A stretch of 64,000 nt of DNA from Streptomyces koelreuteriae (GCF_018604545.1 NZ_CP075896.1:4216001-4280000); one strand, 5' to 3'; shown: positions 22,266 through 32,300, numbered from the stretch's first letter. Notes: a model not told the origin generated them from the sequence alone. Made by a program: numbers and translations.

Positions 22266-23342
22266 TCACGTAGCCAAGGGCAGTTGCTGGACCAGCAGCT
22301 TTCCGGCCATGGTCACGCCGCCGTCCATCGCGATGGCGAGTCCGTCGGCGTAGACATGCGGTCCCTCGATCACCGGGTCGCCGCTGTCCTCGTCCTCCTC
22401 GGAGCCGACCTCGCCCAGCAGATACGGAATCGGGCTGTGCCCGTGAACGATGCGGGTGCCGCCGTACGTATCGAGCAGGGAGCGCACGGCGTCCGCGCCG
22501 CCCTCGTCGCGGAAGGAGAACCGCTTGGTGAACTTGCGGAACAGGTCCCAGACCTCGTCCGCGTCGTTGCGCGTGATCGTCTCGCGGACGGTGTCGTTGA
22601 CCTCTTCGATGGAACGGCCGTAGTCGAGGTAGGCGGTGGTGTCGGAGTGGACGAGCAGATGGCCGTCGACCTCCTCGACGGCGTCGAGACGGGACATCCA
22701 CTGCAGGTGGTGGTCCTGGAGGCGGTCCATGTCGGTCTTCTGGCCGCCGTTGAGCAGCCAGGCCGCCTGGAAGGTGGCGGTGCCCGCGCCGGAGTTGACG
22801 GGCGTGTCGCCGAACCGCTTGGCGCCGAGCAGCAGCAGCTCGTGGTTGCCCATCAGCGCCTTGCAGTAGCCGCCGGCCGCCGCGGCCTCCGCGGACAGCC
22901 GCATCACGAGGTCGATGACGCCGATGCCGTCCGGGCCGCGGTCGGTGAAGTCACCGAGGAACCACAGCCGGGCGGTGCCCGCGCACCAGTTGCCTTCGGC
23001 GTCGAGGAGGCCCTTCTCCTGCAGAGCGGCCACCAGCTGGTCGAGATAGCCGTGGACGTCGCCCACGACGTACAGCGGGCCCTGTCCGGTGTTCGGGGGC
23101 GGGGCCGCGGAGGTTTCCGGGTCGACGGTCACCTGGACAGTGTCACCCCGGTTGACCACGGGAAGGTCGCGCTGGGTCGGCGTGTATCCCTCGGGATAGG
23201 TCTCCTCGGGCGGCGGAGCGACCTCGCCGGAGCTCATGCTCTGGACGTACGGACCGGTCTCGTGGACGTACGCGGGCACCCGGAAGTCGCGCAACGTCGC
23301 CGTGCGCTCCACCTCGGGTCCCTGACCGGCCCCCTGAGTCAT
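22266..23342 (-). CDS. Calcineurin-type metallophosphoesterase
   Basis: The 358-residue protein carries the metallophosphoesterase signature: GDVHGYLDQL, LWFLGDFTDRGPDGIG, LMGNHELLLLG and a late RIVHGHSPIPYLLG, the D-H / G-D-D / G-N-H-E / H-G-H set for a two-metal centre. The first 100 residues are a Pro-rich linker. It resembles bacterial PPP-family Ser/Thr protein phosphatases, so it may dephosphorylate proteins or nucleotides in the cytosol. GTG/ATG choice: the ATG at 23342 has GGAGGGG just upstream. Transcribed leftward, behind the LacI gene. Confidence 0.88.
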   Translation of the reverse strand: MTQGAGQGPEVERTATLRDFRVPAYVHETGPYVQSMSSGEVAPPPEETYPEGYTPTQRDLPVVNRGDTVQVTVDPETSAAPPPNTGQGPLYVVGDVHGYLDQLVAALQEKGLLDAEGNWCAGTARLWFLGDFTDRGPDGIGVIDLVMRLSAEAAAAGGYCKALMGNHELLLLGAKRFGDTPVNSGAGTATFQAAWLLNGGQKTDMDRLQDHHLQWMSRLDAVEEVDGHLLVHSDTTAYLDYGRSIEEVNDTVRETITRNDADEVWDLFRKFTKRFSFRDEGGADAVRSLLDTYGGTRIVHGHSPIPYLLGEVGSEEDEDSGDPVIEGPHVYADGLAIAMDGGVTMAGKLLVQQLPLAT

Positions 23343-23622
23343 CGACCCCTCCACCATCAAGCCGCATCTGCACCGCATCGGACTGCCTGGTCGTAGCGGC
23401 CCGCCGGTGTCGTGGGCCCATCATAGGAATGCCGATCGCGCCATGTGATGACCCAGGGGTGGTGAATCAGAGCAAGAGTCCAGTTCACCGCGGCTTTCGC
23501 CCCGATTGGGCCGGGCTTTGACCACCGTGTGACCGTCCTCGCTTTCTTGCTCTTCGCGAGAACGATCCCTTCTCTCCGGGGGACCGGCCCTGTTTCTCCC
23601 CAGGCATGGGACTTTCCCCTCG

Positions 23623-23668
23623 CCCCGGGTCCGAGGTACCGGACCCGGGGTTCCCCGGTACCGGGGAA
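23623..23668 (-). terminator. Tandem hairpin terminator of the LacI-type gene
   Basis: CCCCGGGTCC at 23623-23632 pairs with GGACCCGGGG at 23641-23650. Next to it TTCCCCGGTACCGGGGAA (23651-23668) is a perfect 18-bp palindrome touching the stop codon of the leftward gene. Confidence 0.7.
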
Positions 23669-24781
23669 CTACGCCCCTTCGGGGGACCGCGGCGGGCTGA
23701 CCGTCGTGCGCGGCGGGCGTCGCTGGGACGACGTGCGCACGATCAGCTCCGTCGGTATCACCTGCTCCACCGGACGGTCGGATTCCACTCCCTCGATGGC
23801 GTCGATGAGGAGCTGTACCACCGCCGTGCCGATGCGGCGCGGTTTCAGGGAGAGCGTGGTGATGGGGGGCTCGGTGTTGGCGTACACGGTGGACTCGCTG
23901 CAGCAGACCAGCAGCAGGTCGTCCGGTACGCGCAGGCCGTAGCGGCGGGCGGCGGCGAGCAGGTCGGTGCCGTTCGGGTCGAACAGCCCGTAGACCGCGT
24001 CGGGCCGGTCGGGGCGGGCCAGGAGCCGGTCGGCGGCGACGGCGCCCGCGCACGGATCGTGCGCCGGATAGGCCTCGTACACCGGATCCTGGCCGACGCG
24101 CTCGCACCAGCGCAGGTACGCGGTGGTCGACAGGTGGGTGTAGGTGTCCGTCGTCGTGCCGGTCAGCAGGCCGATGCGGCGGGCGCCGGCGTCGGCCAGG
24201 TGGTCGAGGATGCCGAGGACGGCGGCCTCGTGGTCGTTGTCGACCCAGGCCGTGACCGGCAGGGAGCCGGCCGGGCGGCCGTCGGAGACGACCGGCAGAC
24301 CCTGCCGGACGAGTTCGCTGACGACCGGGTCCTGGTCGGAGGGGTCGATGACGACCGTGCCGTCCAGGGCGACGTTCGACCACACGTCGTGGCGGGAGGT
24401 CGCGGGCAGGATGACGAGGGCGTAGCCGCGGGCGAGCGCGGCGGAGGTGGCGGCTCGCGCCATCTCGGCGAAGTACGCGAACTCCGTGAAGGTGAAAGGT
24501 TCATCCCCGTACGTCGTCACGGTCAGGCCGATGAGTCCCGACTTGCCGGTACGGAGGGTCCGGGCGGCGGCCGAGGGCCGGTAGCCCAGCCGGTCGGCCA
24601 CCTCGCGGACATGGCGCCGGGTGGCGTCCGGAAGCCGGCCCTTGCCGTTGAGGGCGTCGGAGACGGTCGTGATGGAGACTCCGGCGGCGGCGGCCACGTC
24701 TCTGATACCCGCCCGACTCGGCCGACTGCCTCGACGGGAGGTTTCCGCGCGGCTCACCTGGTGCTTCCCTGCTGCTGTCAT
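23669..24781 (-). CDS. LacI-family transcriptional regulator
   Basis: The 370-residue protein has the LacI HTH (GIRDVAAAAGVSITTVSDAL then NGKGRLPDATRRHVREVADR) and hinge (LGYRPSAAARTLRTGKSGLI). A periplasmic-binding-protein-like sugar-sensing domain runs to the end (VVIDPSDQDP, GLLTGTTTDTYTHLSTTAYL). The start at MTAAGKHQVS is chosen; the frame is open a little further. The preceding 25 residues are basic and Ser-rich. The ligand is unknown. It stands alone with its own terminator, divergent from hisC across about 430 bp. Confidence 0.88.
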   Translation of the reverse strand: MTAAGKHQVSRAETSRRGSRPSRAGIRDVAAAAGVSITTVSDALNGKGRLPDATRRHVREVADRLGYRPSAAARTLRTGKSGLIGLTVTTYGDEPFTFTEFAYFAEMARAATSAALARGYALVILPATSRHDVWSNVALDGTVVIDPSDQDPVVSELVRQGLPVVSDGRPAGSLPVTAWVDNDHEAAVLGILDHLADAGARRIGLLTGTTTDTYTHLSTTAYLRWCERVGQDPVYEAYPAHDPCAGAVAADRLLARPDRPDAVYGLFDPNGTDLLAAARRYGLRVPDDLLLVCCSESTVYANTEPPITTLSLKPRRIGTAVVQLLIDAIEGVESDRPVEQVIPTELIVRTSSQRRPPRTTVSPPRSPEGA

Positions 24782-25165
24782 GGCGAGCCGATAGTAGGGC
24801 TCATGCGGTGGGGTAGTGCGGACGCATATGCAGACGTTGACAGGCACGTTTCTGCATGATCATTTCAGTTCAATTGCCTGGGAAGCCAAGGGAGTTAAGC
24901 GCTCTCATGCCAGGACGTGACTTGTCGGCCCGCACGAGCCTGCCAAGGGGGCGAGGTTGCGAAGAGGTCTCAACTCACCTGCACGGGGGATGCGCGCCAC
25001 GGCGTGCACCACCGGCGCGTAGATATATGTGAGGCGCGCCCCCGGATTCGTACGCCTTCGGGCGGCGATGCCCCTGATGCCGGTGGGACGTGGGAGGCCG
25101 GCACTCAGCGCTCCGCCTGGGGTGTACGCAGCGGCGCCGAATCCTCATAAGGTGAGGAGTATTGG
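24782..25165. other. Intergenic region between the LacI and hisC genes
   Basis: About 380 bp with no convincing gene. It has no obvious tRNA, riboswitch or terminator that I can fold by eye. It must hold the divergent LacI and hisC promoters; the AT-rich GTAGATATATG stretch at about 25018 is the best -10-like candidate. Confidence 0.4.
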
Positions 25166-25216
25166 ATGTCGGCGGCGGTCATGGGCCGCCGGTCTTCGCG
25201 AGGAGGACTGCGGTGA
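25166..25216 (+). CDS. Possible 16-residue upstream ORF coupled to hisC
   Basis: ATG at 25166, preceded by GTGAGGAG, opens a frame MSAAVMGRRSSRGGLR whose TGA overlaps the hisC GTG start (GTGA). It has no histidine codons, so it is not a classical his leader. It may couple translation into hisC, or it may be chance. Confidence 0.3.
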   Translation: MSAAVMGRRSSRGGLR

Positions 25217-26292
25217 GCGAGACGAGCCCCAAGCTGCGCGGCGAGCTGGAGGGAATCCCCACCTACAAGCCGGGCAAGCCCGCTGCGGCAGGCGGGCCGG
25301 TGGCCTACAAGCTGTCCTCCAACGAGAACCCGTACCCGCCGCTGCCGGGCGTGATGGAGACCGTGACGGCGGCGGCCGGCAACTTCAACCGCTACCCGGA
25401 CATGGCCTGTACCGGGCTGATGAACGAGCTGTCCGAGCGGTTCGGCGTTCCCCTCACCCACCTGGCCACCGGCACCGGGTCGGTCGGTGTCGCCCAGCAG
25501 CTGATCCAGGCCACCTCCGGCCCCGGCGACGAGGTGATCTACGCCTGGCGGTCCTTCGAGGCGTACCCGATCATCACGCAGGTCAGCGGCGCGACCTCAG
25601 TTCAGGTGCCACTGACCGCCGATGACGTCCACGACCTCGACGCGATGGCCGACGCGATCACCGACCGGACCCGGCTGATCTTCGTCTGCAACCCCAACAA
25701 CCCGACCGGCACGGTCGTGCGGCGGGCGGAGCTGGAGCGCTTCCTCGACCGGGTGCCGGGAGACGTGCTGGTGGTCCTCGACGAGGCCTACCGCGAGTTC
25801 ATCCGCGACCCCGAGGTGCCGGACGGTGTCGAGCTCTACCGCGACCGGCCCAATGTCTGCGTCCTGCGGACCTTCTCCAAGGCGTACGGCCTGGCCGGTC
25901 TGCGCGTCGGGTTCGCCATCGCCCATGAGCCGGTGGCGGCGGCGCTGCGCAAGACGGCCGTGCCGTTCGGGGTGAGCCAGCTGGCGCAGGAGGCGGCGAT
26001 CGCCTCGATGCGTGCCGAGGACGAACTGTTCGGCCGGGTCGGCTCGCTGGTGGGTGAGCGCACGCGCGTGGTCGACGGGCTGCGCGCCCAGGGCTGGACG
26101 GTGCCCGAGACCCAGGCCAACTTCGTGTGGCTGCGGCTGGGGGAGCGCACGGTCGCCTTCGCGCAGGCGTGTGAGCAGGCGGGCGTGGTGATCCGGCCGT
26201 TCCCGGGTGAGGGTGTGCGGGTCACGGTCGGGGAGACCGAGGCGAACGACATCTTCCTGAAGGTGGCGGAAGGGTTTCGCAAGGAGCTGTAG
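25213..26292 (+). CDS. hisC: Histidinol-phosphate aminotransferase
   Basis: The 359-residue class I/II PLP aminotransferase has YKLSSNENPYPPLPGVMETV at the N-terminus, FVCNPNNPTGTVV, the PLP-lysine motif FSKAYGLAGLRVGFA and an arginine near the C-terminus (FPGEGVRVTVGE). It would transfer the amino group between histidinol phosphate or aromatic amino acids and 2-oxoglutarate. It stands apart from any his operon, so it may be a second copy with aromatic-amino-acid activity. The GTG at 25213 has AGGAGG 7 nt upstream; the longer in-frame start at 25162 is rejected. Confidence 0.9.
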   Translation: MSETSPKLRGELEGIPTYKPGKPAAAGGPVAYKLSSNENPYPPLPGVMETVTAAAGNFNRYPDMACTGLMNELSERFGVPLTHLATGTGSVGVAQQLIQATSGPGDEVIYAWRSFEAYPIITQVSGATSVQVPLTADDVHDLDAMADAITDRTRLIFVCNPNNPTGTVVRRAELERFLDRVPGDVLVVLDEAYREFIRDPEVPDGVELYRDRPNVCVLRTFSKAYGLAGLRVGFAIAHEPVAAALRKTAVPFGVSQLAQEAAIASMRAEDELFGRVGSLVGERTRVVDGLRAQGWTVPETQANFVWLRLGERTVAFAQACEQAGVVIRPFPGEGVRVTVGETEANDIFLKVAEGFRKEL

Positions 26293-26315
26293 TGCTCCGT
26301 GAGCCGGGCTTTGAG

Positions 26316-26702
26316 TCAGGCGTCCACGAGTTCCACGCGCACGGGGTCGCCGCCCCGCACGGTCGCGAGCAGGCCGGGGTCGCCGTCGATGCGGCCCAGG
26401 ACGTTGCACGGGCTTGCGAGGCGGCACTCCTCGCCCTGTGAGATCGGCGTGGGCCCGTAGGGGAGGGCGAGCGCGTCGCCGTCGGCCCAGAAGGCGACCG
26501 TGCCCGGCTCTACGACCTGCCGGGCGTCCGTTTCACGTGAAACCGACAGTCCTGTGTCGAAGTACACCTCCTCGCCCCAGGTGCGGGCGGTGGAGACGAG
26601 GGGCAGTGCCTGGGCGAGGGACTGGGCGGTCGGGGTGTCGTCGAGGGTCGCGGTGAGGTGCCCCGCGGGCCATGAGATCCGTATCTGTAGCGGTGTCTGC
26701 AT
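26316..26702 (-). CDS. Cyclophilin-like-fold protein
   Basis: The 128-residue protein, MQTPLQIRISWPAGHLTATL, with TWGEEVYFDTGLSV, VEPGTVAFWADGDALALPYG and LASPCNVLGRIDGD, matches the small bacterial cyclophilin-like family. The catalytic residues of true peptidyl-prolyl isomerases are not kept. Function unknown. A parS core lies inside the gene and encodes S-V-S-R-E-T. It is convergent with hisC (24 bp apart). Confidence 0.78.
   Translation of the reverse strand: MQTPLQIRISWPAGHLTATLDDTPTAQSLAQALPLVSTARTWGEEVYFDTGLSVSRETDARQVVEPGTVAFWADGDALALPYGPTPISQGEECRLASPCNVLGRIDGDPGLLATVRGGDPVRVELVDA
26529..26544. promoter_or_regulatory. parS site within the cyclophilin-like gene
   Basis: CGTTTCACGTGAAACC contains the perfect 14-bp parS core GTTTCACGTGAAAC; only the outermost bases differ from the 16-bp consensus. 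ParB binding is inferred from sequence. Confidence 0.85.
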
Positions 26703-26804
26703 GGCGTCGATTCAACAATATGTTGAAGTTCGCGCCAAGGGGTTCGGTTCCGGCAGGGGCCCCCTTTGGGGCTCGAAAGTCCGTGCTGCATAATGGCTTG
26801 TGAA

Positions 26805-26820
26805 TGTGAACGCTTTCACA
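26805..26820. promoter_or_regulatory. Rex operator (ROP) upstream of cydA
   Basis: TGTGAACGCTTTCACA differs by one base from the S. coelicolor Rex consensus TGTGAACGCGTTCACA. It lies 23 bp before the cydA start. Rex is the NADH/NAD+ sensor that represses cytochrome bd genes when NADH is low, so oxygen limitation would raise cydABCD expression. Confidence 0.92.
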
Positions 26821-26842
26821 AGCGTATGTAAGGAGCGGCGAC

Positions 26843-28351
26843 GTGGACCTGGCTTTGGCGCCGGAGACCCTGGCGCGATGGCAGTTCGGCATCACCACCG
26901 TCTATCACTTTCTGTTCGTCCCCCTGACGATCTCGCTGGCCGCTCTCACGGCCGGGCTGCAGACCGCCTGGGTGCGGACGGAGAAGGAGAAGTACCTCCG
27001 GGCGACGAAGTTCTGGGGCAAGCTCTTCCTGATCAACATCGCGATGGGCGTGGTCACCGGCATCGTGCAGGAGTTCCAGTTCGGCATGAACTGGTCCGAC
27101 TACTCGCGCTTCGTGGGTGACGTCTTCGGTGCGCCGCTCGCCTTCGAGGCGCTGATCGCCTTCTTCTTCGAGTCCACCTTCATCGGCCTGTGGATCTTCG
27201 GCTGGGACAAGTTGCCCAAGAAGATCCACCTGGCCTGCATCTGGATGGTCTCGATCGGCACGATCCTGTCGGCGTACTTCATCCTCGCGGCCAACTCCTG
27301 GATGCAGCACCCGGTCGGCTACCGGATCAACGAGGCGAAGGGGCGCGCCGAGCTCACCGACTTCTGGCTGGTGCTGACGCAGAACACCGCGCTCGCCCAG
27401 GTCTTCCACACGCTCACCGCGGCCTTCCTGACCGGCGGCGCCTTCATGGTCGGCATCGCCGCCTTCCACCTGGTCCGGAGGAAGCATGTGCCGGTGATGA
27501 AGACCTCGCTGCGGCTGGGCCTGGTCACCGTCGTCATCGGCGGCATGCTCACCGCGATCAGCGGCGATGTCCTCGGCAAGATCATGTACGAGCAGCAGCC
27601 GATGAAGATGGCAGCGGCCGAGGCCCTCTGGGACGGCGAGAAGCCCGCGCCCTTCTCGATCTTCGCCGTCGGTGACGTCGACAAGGGGCACAACAAGGTC
27701 GCCATCGAGATCCCCGGCCTGCTGTCCTTCCTCGCCAAGGACGACTTCACCTCGTACGTCCCCGGCATCAACGACGTCAACAAGGCCGAGCAGGAGAAGT
27801 ACGGCCCCGGCGACTACCGGCCCAACATCCCGGTCGCCTACTGGGGCTTCCGCTGGATGATCGGCTTCGGCATGACGTCGTTCGCCATCGGCCTGGCCGG
27901 ACTATGGCTGACCCGGAAGAAGTTCCTGTTGCCACAGCACTTGAGGGTGGGTGAGGACGAGGTGCCGCATCTCGTGCTCCTGCCGAAGAAGGCGCTCGGC
28001 CCGACCCTCACCAAGTGGTACTGGCGCATGGCGATCCTCACCCTGGGCTTCCCGCTGATCGCCAGCTCCTGGGGCTGGATCTTCACCGAGATGGGACGCC
28101 AGCCGTGGGTCGTCTACGGCCTGTTCCAGACGCGTGACGCGGTCTCCCCCGGTGTCTCCCAGGCCGAGGTCATCACCTCGATGGTCGTCTTCACCACGCT
28201 GTACGCGATCCTCGCCGTCATCGAGGTCAAGCTGCTGGTCAAGTACGTCAAGGCGGGCCCGCCCGAGCTCACCGAGGCCGACCTCAACCCGCCCACGAAG
28301 ATCGGCGGCGACTCCCGTGACGCCGACAAGCCGATGGCCTTCTCGTACTAG
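26843..28351 (+). CDS. cydA: Cytochrome bd ubiquinol/menaquinol oxidase subunit I
   Basis: The 502-residue multi-spanning membrane protein has the CydA hallmarks: FGITTVYHFLFVPLTISLAA near the N-terminus, MQHPVGYRINEAKGRAEL, the Q-loop quinol site region, and EMGRQPWVVYGLFQTRDAVS. It carries haems b558, b595 and d and reduces O2 with quinol electrons at the cytoplasmic membrane, with high oxygen affinity. The GTG start follows AAGGAG. It is the first gene of cydA-cydB-cydCD, under the Rex operator. Confidence 0.97.
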   Translation: MDLALAPETLARWQFGITTVYHFLFVPLTISLAALTAGLQTAWVRTEKEKYLRATKFWGKLFLINIAMGVVTGIVQEFQFGMNWSDYSRFVGDVFGAPLAFEALIAFFFESTFIGLWIFGWDKLPKKIHLACIWMVSIGTILSAYFILAANSWMQHPVGYRINEAKGRAELTDFWLVLTQNTALAQVFHTLTAAFLTGGAFMVGIAAFHLVRRKHVPVMKTSLRLGLVTVVIGGMLTAISGDVLGKIMYEQQPMKMAAAEALWDGEKPAPFSIFAVGDVDKGHNKVAIEIPGLLSFLAKDDFTSYVPGINDVNKAEQEKYGPGDYRPNIPVAYWGFRWMIGFGMTSFAIGLAGLWLTRKKFLLPQHLRVGEDEVPHLVLLPKKALGPTLTKWYWRMAILTLGFPLIASSWGWIFTEMGRQPWVVYGLFQTRDAVSPGVSQAEVITSMVVFTTLYAILAVIEVKLLVKYVKAGPPELTEADLNPPTKIGGDSRDADKPMAFSY

Positions 28352-28371
28352 GCCGAGGGAGCTGCACAGTC

Positions 28372-29376
28372 ATGGAACTGCACGACGTCTGGTTCGTCCT
28401 GATCGCCGTCCTGTGGACCGGCTACTTCTTCCTGGAGGGCTTCGACTTCGGGGTCGGTGTGCTCACGAAGCTGCTCGCCCGCAACCGGCCCGAGAAGCGG
28501 GTGCTGATCAACACCATCGGGCCCGTCTGGGACGGCAACGAGGTCTGGCTGCTCTCGGCGGGCGGTGCCACCTTCGCCGCCTTCCCCGAGTGGTACGCGA
28601 CGCTCTTCTCCGGCTTCTACCTGCCCCTGCTGCTCATCCTGGTCTGCCTGATCGTCCGGGGCGTGGCCTTCGAGTACCGCGTCAAGCGGCCCGAGGAGAG
28701 CTGGCAGCGCAACTGGGAGACGGCGATCTTCTGGACCTCGCTGCTCCCCGCGTTCCTGTGGGGTGTGGCCTTCGGCAACATCGTGCGGGGCGTGCAGATC
28801 GACCAGGACTTCAACTACGCCGGCGGCGTCCTGGATCTGCTCAACCCGTACGCGCTGCTGGGCGGTCTGGTCACCCTGGCGCTGTTCACCTTCCACGGGA
28901 CGGTGTTCGTCGGTCTCAAGACCGTCGGGGAGATCCGGGAGCGGGCGCGGAAGCTGGCGCTGCGCGTCGGGCTGGTGACCGCCCTGCTGGCCCTCGCCTT
29001 CCTGCTGTGGACGCAGGCCGAGCGGGGCGACACGGCGTCGCTCGTCGCGGTGGTCGTGGCCGTCGCGTCCCTTCTCGTGGCGCTGGTCGCGGCGCGGGCC
29101 GGGCGTGAGGGCTGGGCGTTCGCCCTGTCGGGGCTCACCATCGTGGCCACGGTGGCGATGCTCTTCCTGACGCTGTTCCCGAACGTCATGCCGTCGACGC
29201 TCAACCCGGAGTGGAGCCTGACGGTCACCAACGCCTCGTCCAGCCCGTACACCCTGAAGATCATGACCTGGTGTGCCGGGATCGCCACCCCGATCGTCCT
29301 GCTCTACCAGGGCTGGACCTACTGGGTGTTCCGCAAGCGAATCGGTACGCAGCACATCGCCGACCCCGCGCACTGA
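28372..29376 (+). CDS. cydB: Cytochrome bd oxidase subunit II
   Basis: The 334-residue membrane protein starts MELHDVWFVLIAVLWTGYFF, then EGFDFGVGVLTKLLARN and VWDGNEVWLLSAGGATFAAF, the conserved CydB head. Its C-terminus has MTWCAGIATPIVLLYQGWTY. It pairs with CydA to form the oxidase. It begins 20 bp after cydA and ends 12 bp before the preferred start of cydCD, so the three genes form one operon. Confidence 0.97.
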   Translation: MELHDVWFVLIAVLWTGYFFLEGFDFGVGVLTKLLARNRPEKRVLINTIGPVWDGNEVWLLSAGGATFAAFPEWYATLFSGFYLPLLLILVCLIVRGVAFEYRVKRPEESWQRNWETAIFWTSLLPAFLWGVAFGNIVRGVQIDQDFNYAGGVLDLLNPYALLGGLVTLALFTFHGTVFVGLKTVGEIRERARKLALRVGLVTALLALAFLLWTQAERGDTASLVAVVVAVASLLVALVAARAGREGWAFALSGLTIVATVAMLFLTLFPNVMPSTLNPEWSLTVTNASSSPYTLKIMTWCAGIATPIVLLYQGWTYWVFRKRIGTQHIADPAH

Positions 29377-29380
29377 GGTG

Positions 29381-29396
29381 TGTTTCACGTGAAACC
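29381..29396. promoter_or_regulatory. parS site over the start of cydCD
   Basis: TGTTTCACGTGAAACC matches 15 of 16 consensus bases. It covers the cydB-cydCD junction and the cydCD start codon, so in the upstream reading it would encode F-H-V-K-P. It is a chromosome-segregation site kept inside an operon. Confidence 0.88.
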
Positions 29397-32300
29397 AATC
29401 GATCCGCGTCTGCTCCGGTACGCCCGTGCCACCCGGGTCTTCCTGGGGGCGGTCGTCGCCCTGGGTGCCGTCGGGGCGGGGTTGGTCATCGCGCAGGCGA
29501 TGCTCATCGCCGAGGTGGTGGTCGGCGCCTTCCAGCACCGCATGCCGGTGTCGGAACTCGGCACTCCCCTGCTGCTGTTGGCCGTCGTCGCGGTCGGCCG
29601 GGCGCTGGTCGGCTGGCTCACCGAGCTGGCAGCGCACCGGGCGAGCGCGGCGGTGAAGTCCGAGCTGCGGGGGCGGCTGCTGGAGCGATCCGTGCGGCTC
29701 GGGCCCGGGTGGCTGAGCGGGCAGCGGACCGGTTCGCTGGTCGCCCTGGCCACTCGGGGAGTCGACGCCCTCGACGACTACTTCTCGCGGTATCTGCCGC
29801 AGTTGGGTCTCGCGGTGGTCGTGCCGGTGGCGGTGCTGGCGCGGATCGTCACCGAGGACTGGGTCTCCGCGGCCATCATCGTGGGCACCCTGCCGCTCAT
29901 CCCGGTCTTCATGGTCCTGATCGGCTGGGCCACGCAGTCCCGGATGGACCGTCAGTGGCGGCTGCTGTCCCGGCTGTCCGGGCACTTCCTGGACGTCGTC
30001 GCCGGGCTGCCCACGCTGAAGGTCTTCGGCCGTGCCAAGGCGCAGGCCGAGTCGATCCGGCGGATCACCGGCGAGTACCGGCGGGCGACCATGCGGACGC
30101 TGCGGATCGCCTTCATCTCCTCCTTCGCGCTGGAGCTGCTCGCGACGATCTCGGTGGCGCTGGTCGCCGTGACGATCGGTATGCGGCTGGTGCACGGCGA
30201 GATGGACCTGTACATCGGCCTGGTCATCCTGATCCTGGCGCCCGAGGCGTATCTGCCGTTGCGGCAGGTCGGGGCGCAGTACCACGCGGCGGCTGAGGGG
30301 CTCGCCGCCGCTGAGGAGATCTTCGAGGTCCTGGAGACGCCCGTTCCCGCGTCCGGGTCCGAGGCCGTGCCCGAGGGTGCGCTGGCGTTCGAGGGCGTGA
30401 CGGTCCGGTACCCGGGGCGCTCGGCGGACGCCGTGTCGGACGTCTCCTTCACCGTCGAGCCCGGGGAGACGGTCGCTCTCGTCGGGTCGAGCGGGGCCGG
30501 GAAGTCGACGCTGCTCGGTGTGCTGCTGGGGTTCGTGCGGCCGGCCGAGGGGCGGGTGAAGGCCGGGGGAGTCGACCTCGCCGACGCCGACCTGGAGCAG
30601 TGGCGCTCCCGGATCGCGTGGGTGCCGCAGCGGCCGCATCTGTACGCCGGGACGATCGCCGAGAACGTACGGCTGGCGCGGCCCGACGCCGATGACGACG
30701 CCGTACAGCGGGCGCTGCGGGACGCCGGGGCGCTGGAGTTCGTGGACGCCCTGCCGGAAGGCGCGGAGACCGTGCTCGGCGAGGACGGGACCGGGCTGTC
30801 GGCCGGGCAGCGGCAGCGGCTCGCGCTGGCCCGGGCGTTCCTCGCGGACCGGCCCGTGCTGCTGCTCGATGAGCCGACGGCCGCGCTGGACGGGGCCACC
30901 GAGGCCGAGGTCGTGGCCGCGGTACGGCGGCTGGCGGCCGGGCGGACGGTGCTGCTGGTGGTGCACCGGCCGGCGCTGCTGGGGGTGGCGGACCGGGTGG
31001 TGCGCCTGGCCGAGCCCGAGACGGCCGCTGCGCCGGTCGCGCCCGCCCCGGTTCACCAGCGGGGTTCGGTGGCGGGCGAGCTGACCGCCCCGGTCGACGT
31101 GACCGAGCCTCATGGGGAATCCGCTTCGGGCCCTGTCCTCACACGTGTTCGTGCCATGTCCGGTGCCCGGCGCGGGCGGCTGGTCCTCGCGCTGCTGCTC
31201 GGCAGTCTCGCGCTCGGGAGCGCCGTGGGGCTCATGGCCACCTCCGGGTGGCTGATCTCGCGGGCCTCGCAGCAGCCGCCCGTGCTCTATCTGATGATGG
31301 CCGTCACGGCGACACGGGCCTTCGGGATCGGGCGAGCCGTGTTCCGGTACGCCGAGCGGCTCGTCTCGCACGACGCCGTGCTGCGGATGCTGGCGGACAC
31401 CAGGGTCGCGGTCTTCCGTCGGCTGGAGCGGCTGGCGCCCGCCGGGCTGCGCCGGACCCGCCGGGGAGATCTGCTCTCCCGGCTCGTCGCCGACGTGGAC
31501 GCGCTGCAGGACTACTGGCTGCGGTGGCTGCTGCCGGCCGGGGCGGCCGTCGTGGTGTCGGCCGCGTCCGTGGGCTTCACGGCGTGGCTGCTGCCGGAGG
31601 CCGGGGCCGTGCTCGCGGCCGGGCTGCTGGCGGCGGGCGTGGGAGTGCCGCTGATCACCGGTGCCGTGGCGCGGCGGGCCGAGCACCGGCTGGCCCCCGC
31701 TCGCGGCGTACTGGCGACCCGGGTCACCGATCTGCTCACCGGCACCGCGGAGCTGACCGTCGCCGGTGCCTTGCCCGCGCGGACCGCCCGGGCACGCGAG
31801 GCCGACGGGGCGCTCACCCGGATCGCCTCGCGCGCCGCCACCGCCACGGCCCTCGGCGACGGACTCACCGCGCTGATCTCCGGCCTGACCGTCACGGCCG
31901 CCGCCCTGGTCGGCGCTCAGGCGGTCGCGGCCGGGCGGCTGGACGGCGTGACCATGGCCGTCGTCGTCCTCACCCCTCTGGCCGCCTTCGAGGCCGTGCT
32001 CGGGCTGCCGCTCGCCGCGCAGTACCGGCAGCGGGTGCGCAGGAGCGCCGAGCGGGTGTACGAGGTGCTGGATGCCCCGGAGCCCGTGGGGGAGCCGGAG
32101 CGGCCCCGGCAGGCGCCCGCGTCGCCGTTCCCGGTGGCCGTCAAGGGGCTGACCGCGCGGTACGAGGGGCAGGACCGGGACGCGGTCGCCGGGCTCGATC
32201 TGACCCTCGAGGAGGGCCGCCGTGTCGCCGTGGTCGGACCGTCCGGCTCCGGCAAGACGACGCTGGCGCAACTGCTGCTGCGGTTCCTGGACGCAGGGTC

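Noticed and set aside
23421..24383. Arg/Pro/Gly-rich minus-strand frame overlapping the LacI gene.
   Set aside because: A +1 shadow of the LacI regulator, whose HTH and sensor domain are clear in the other frame.
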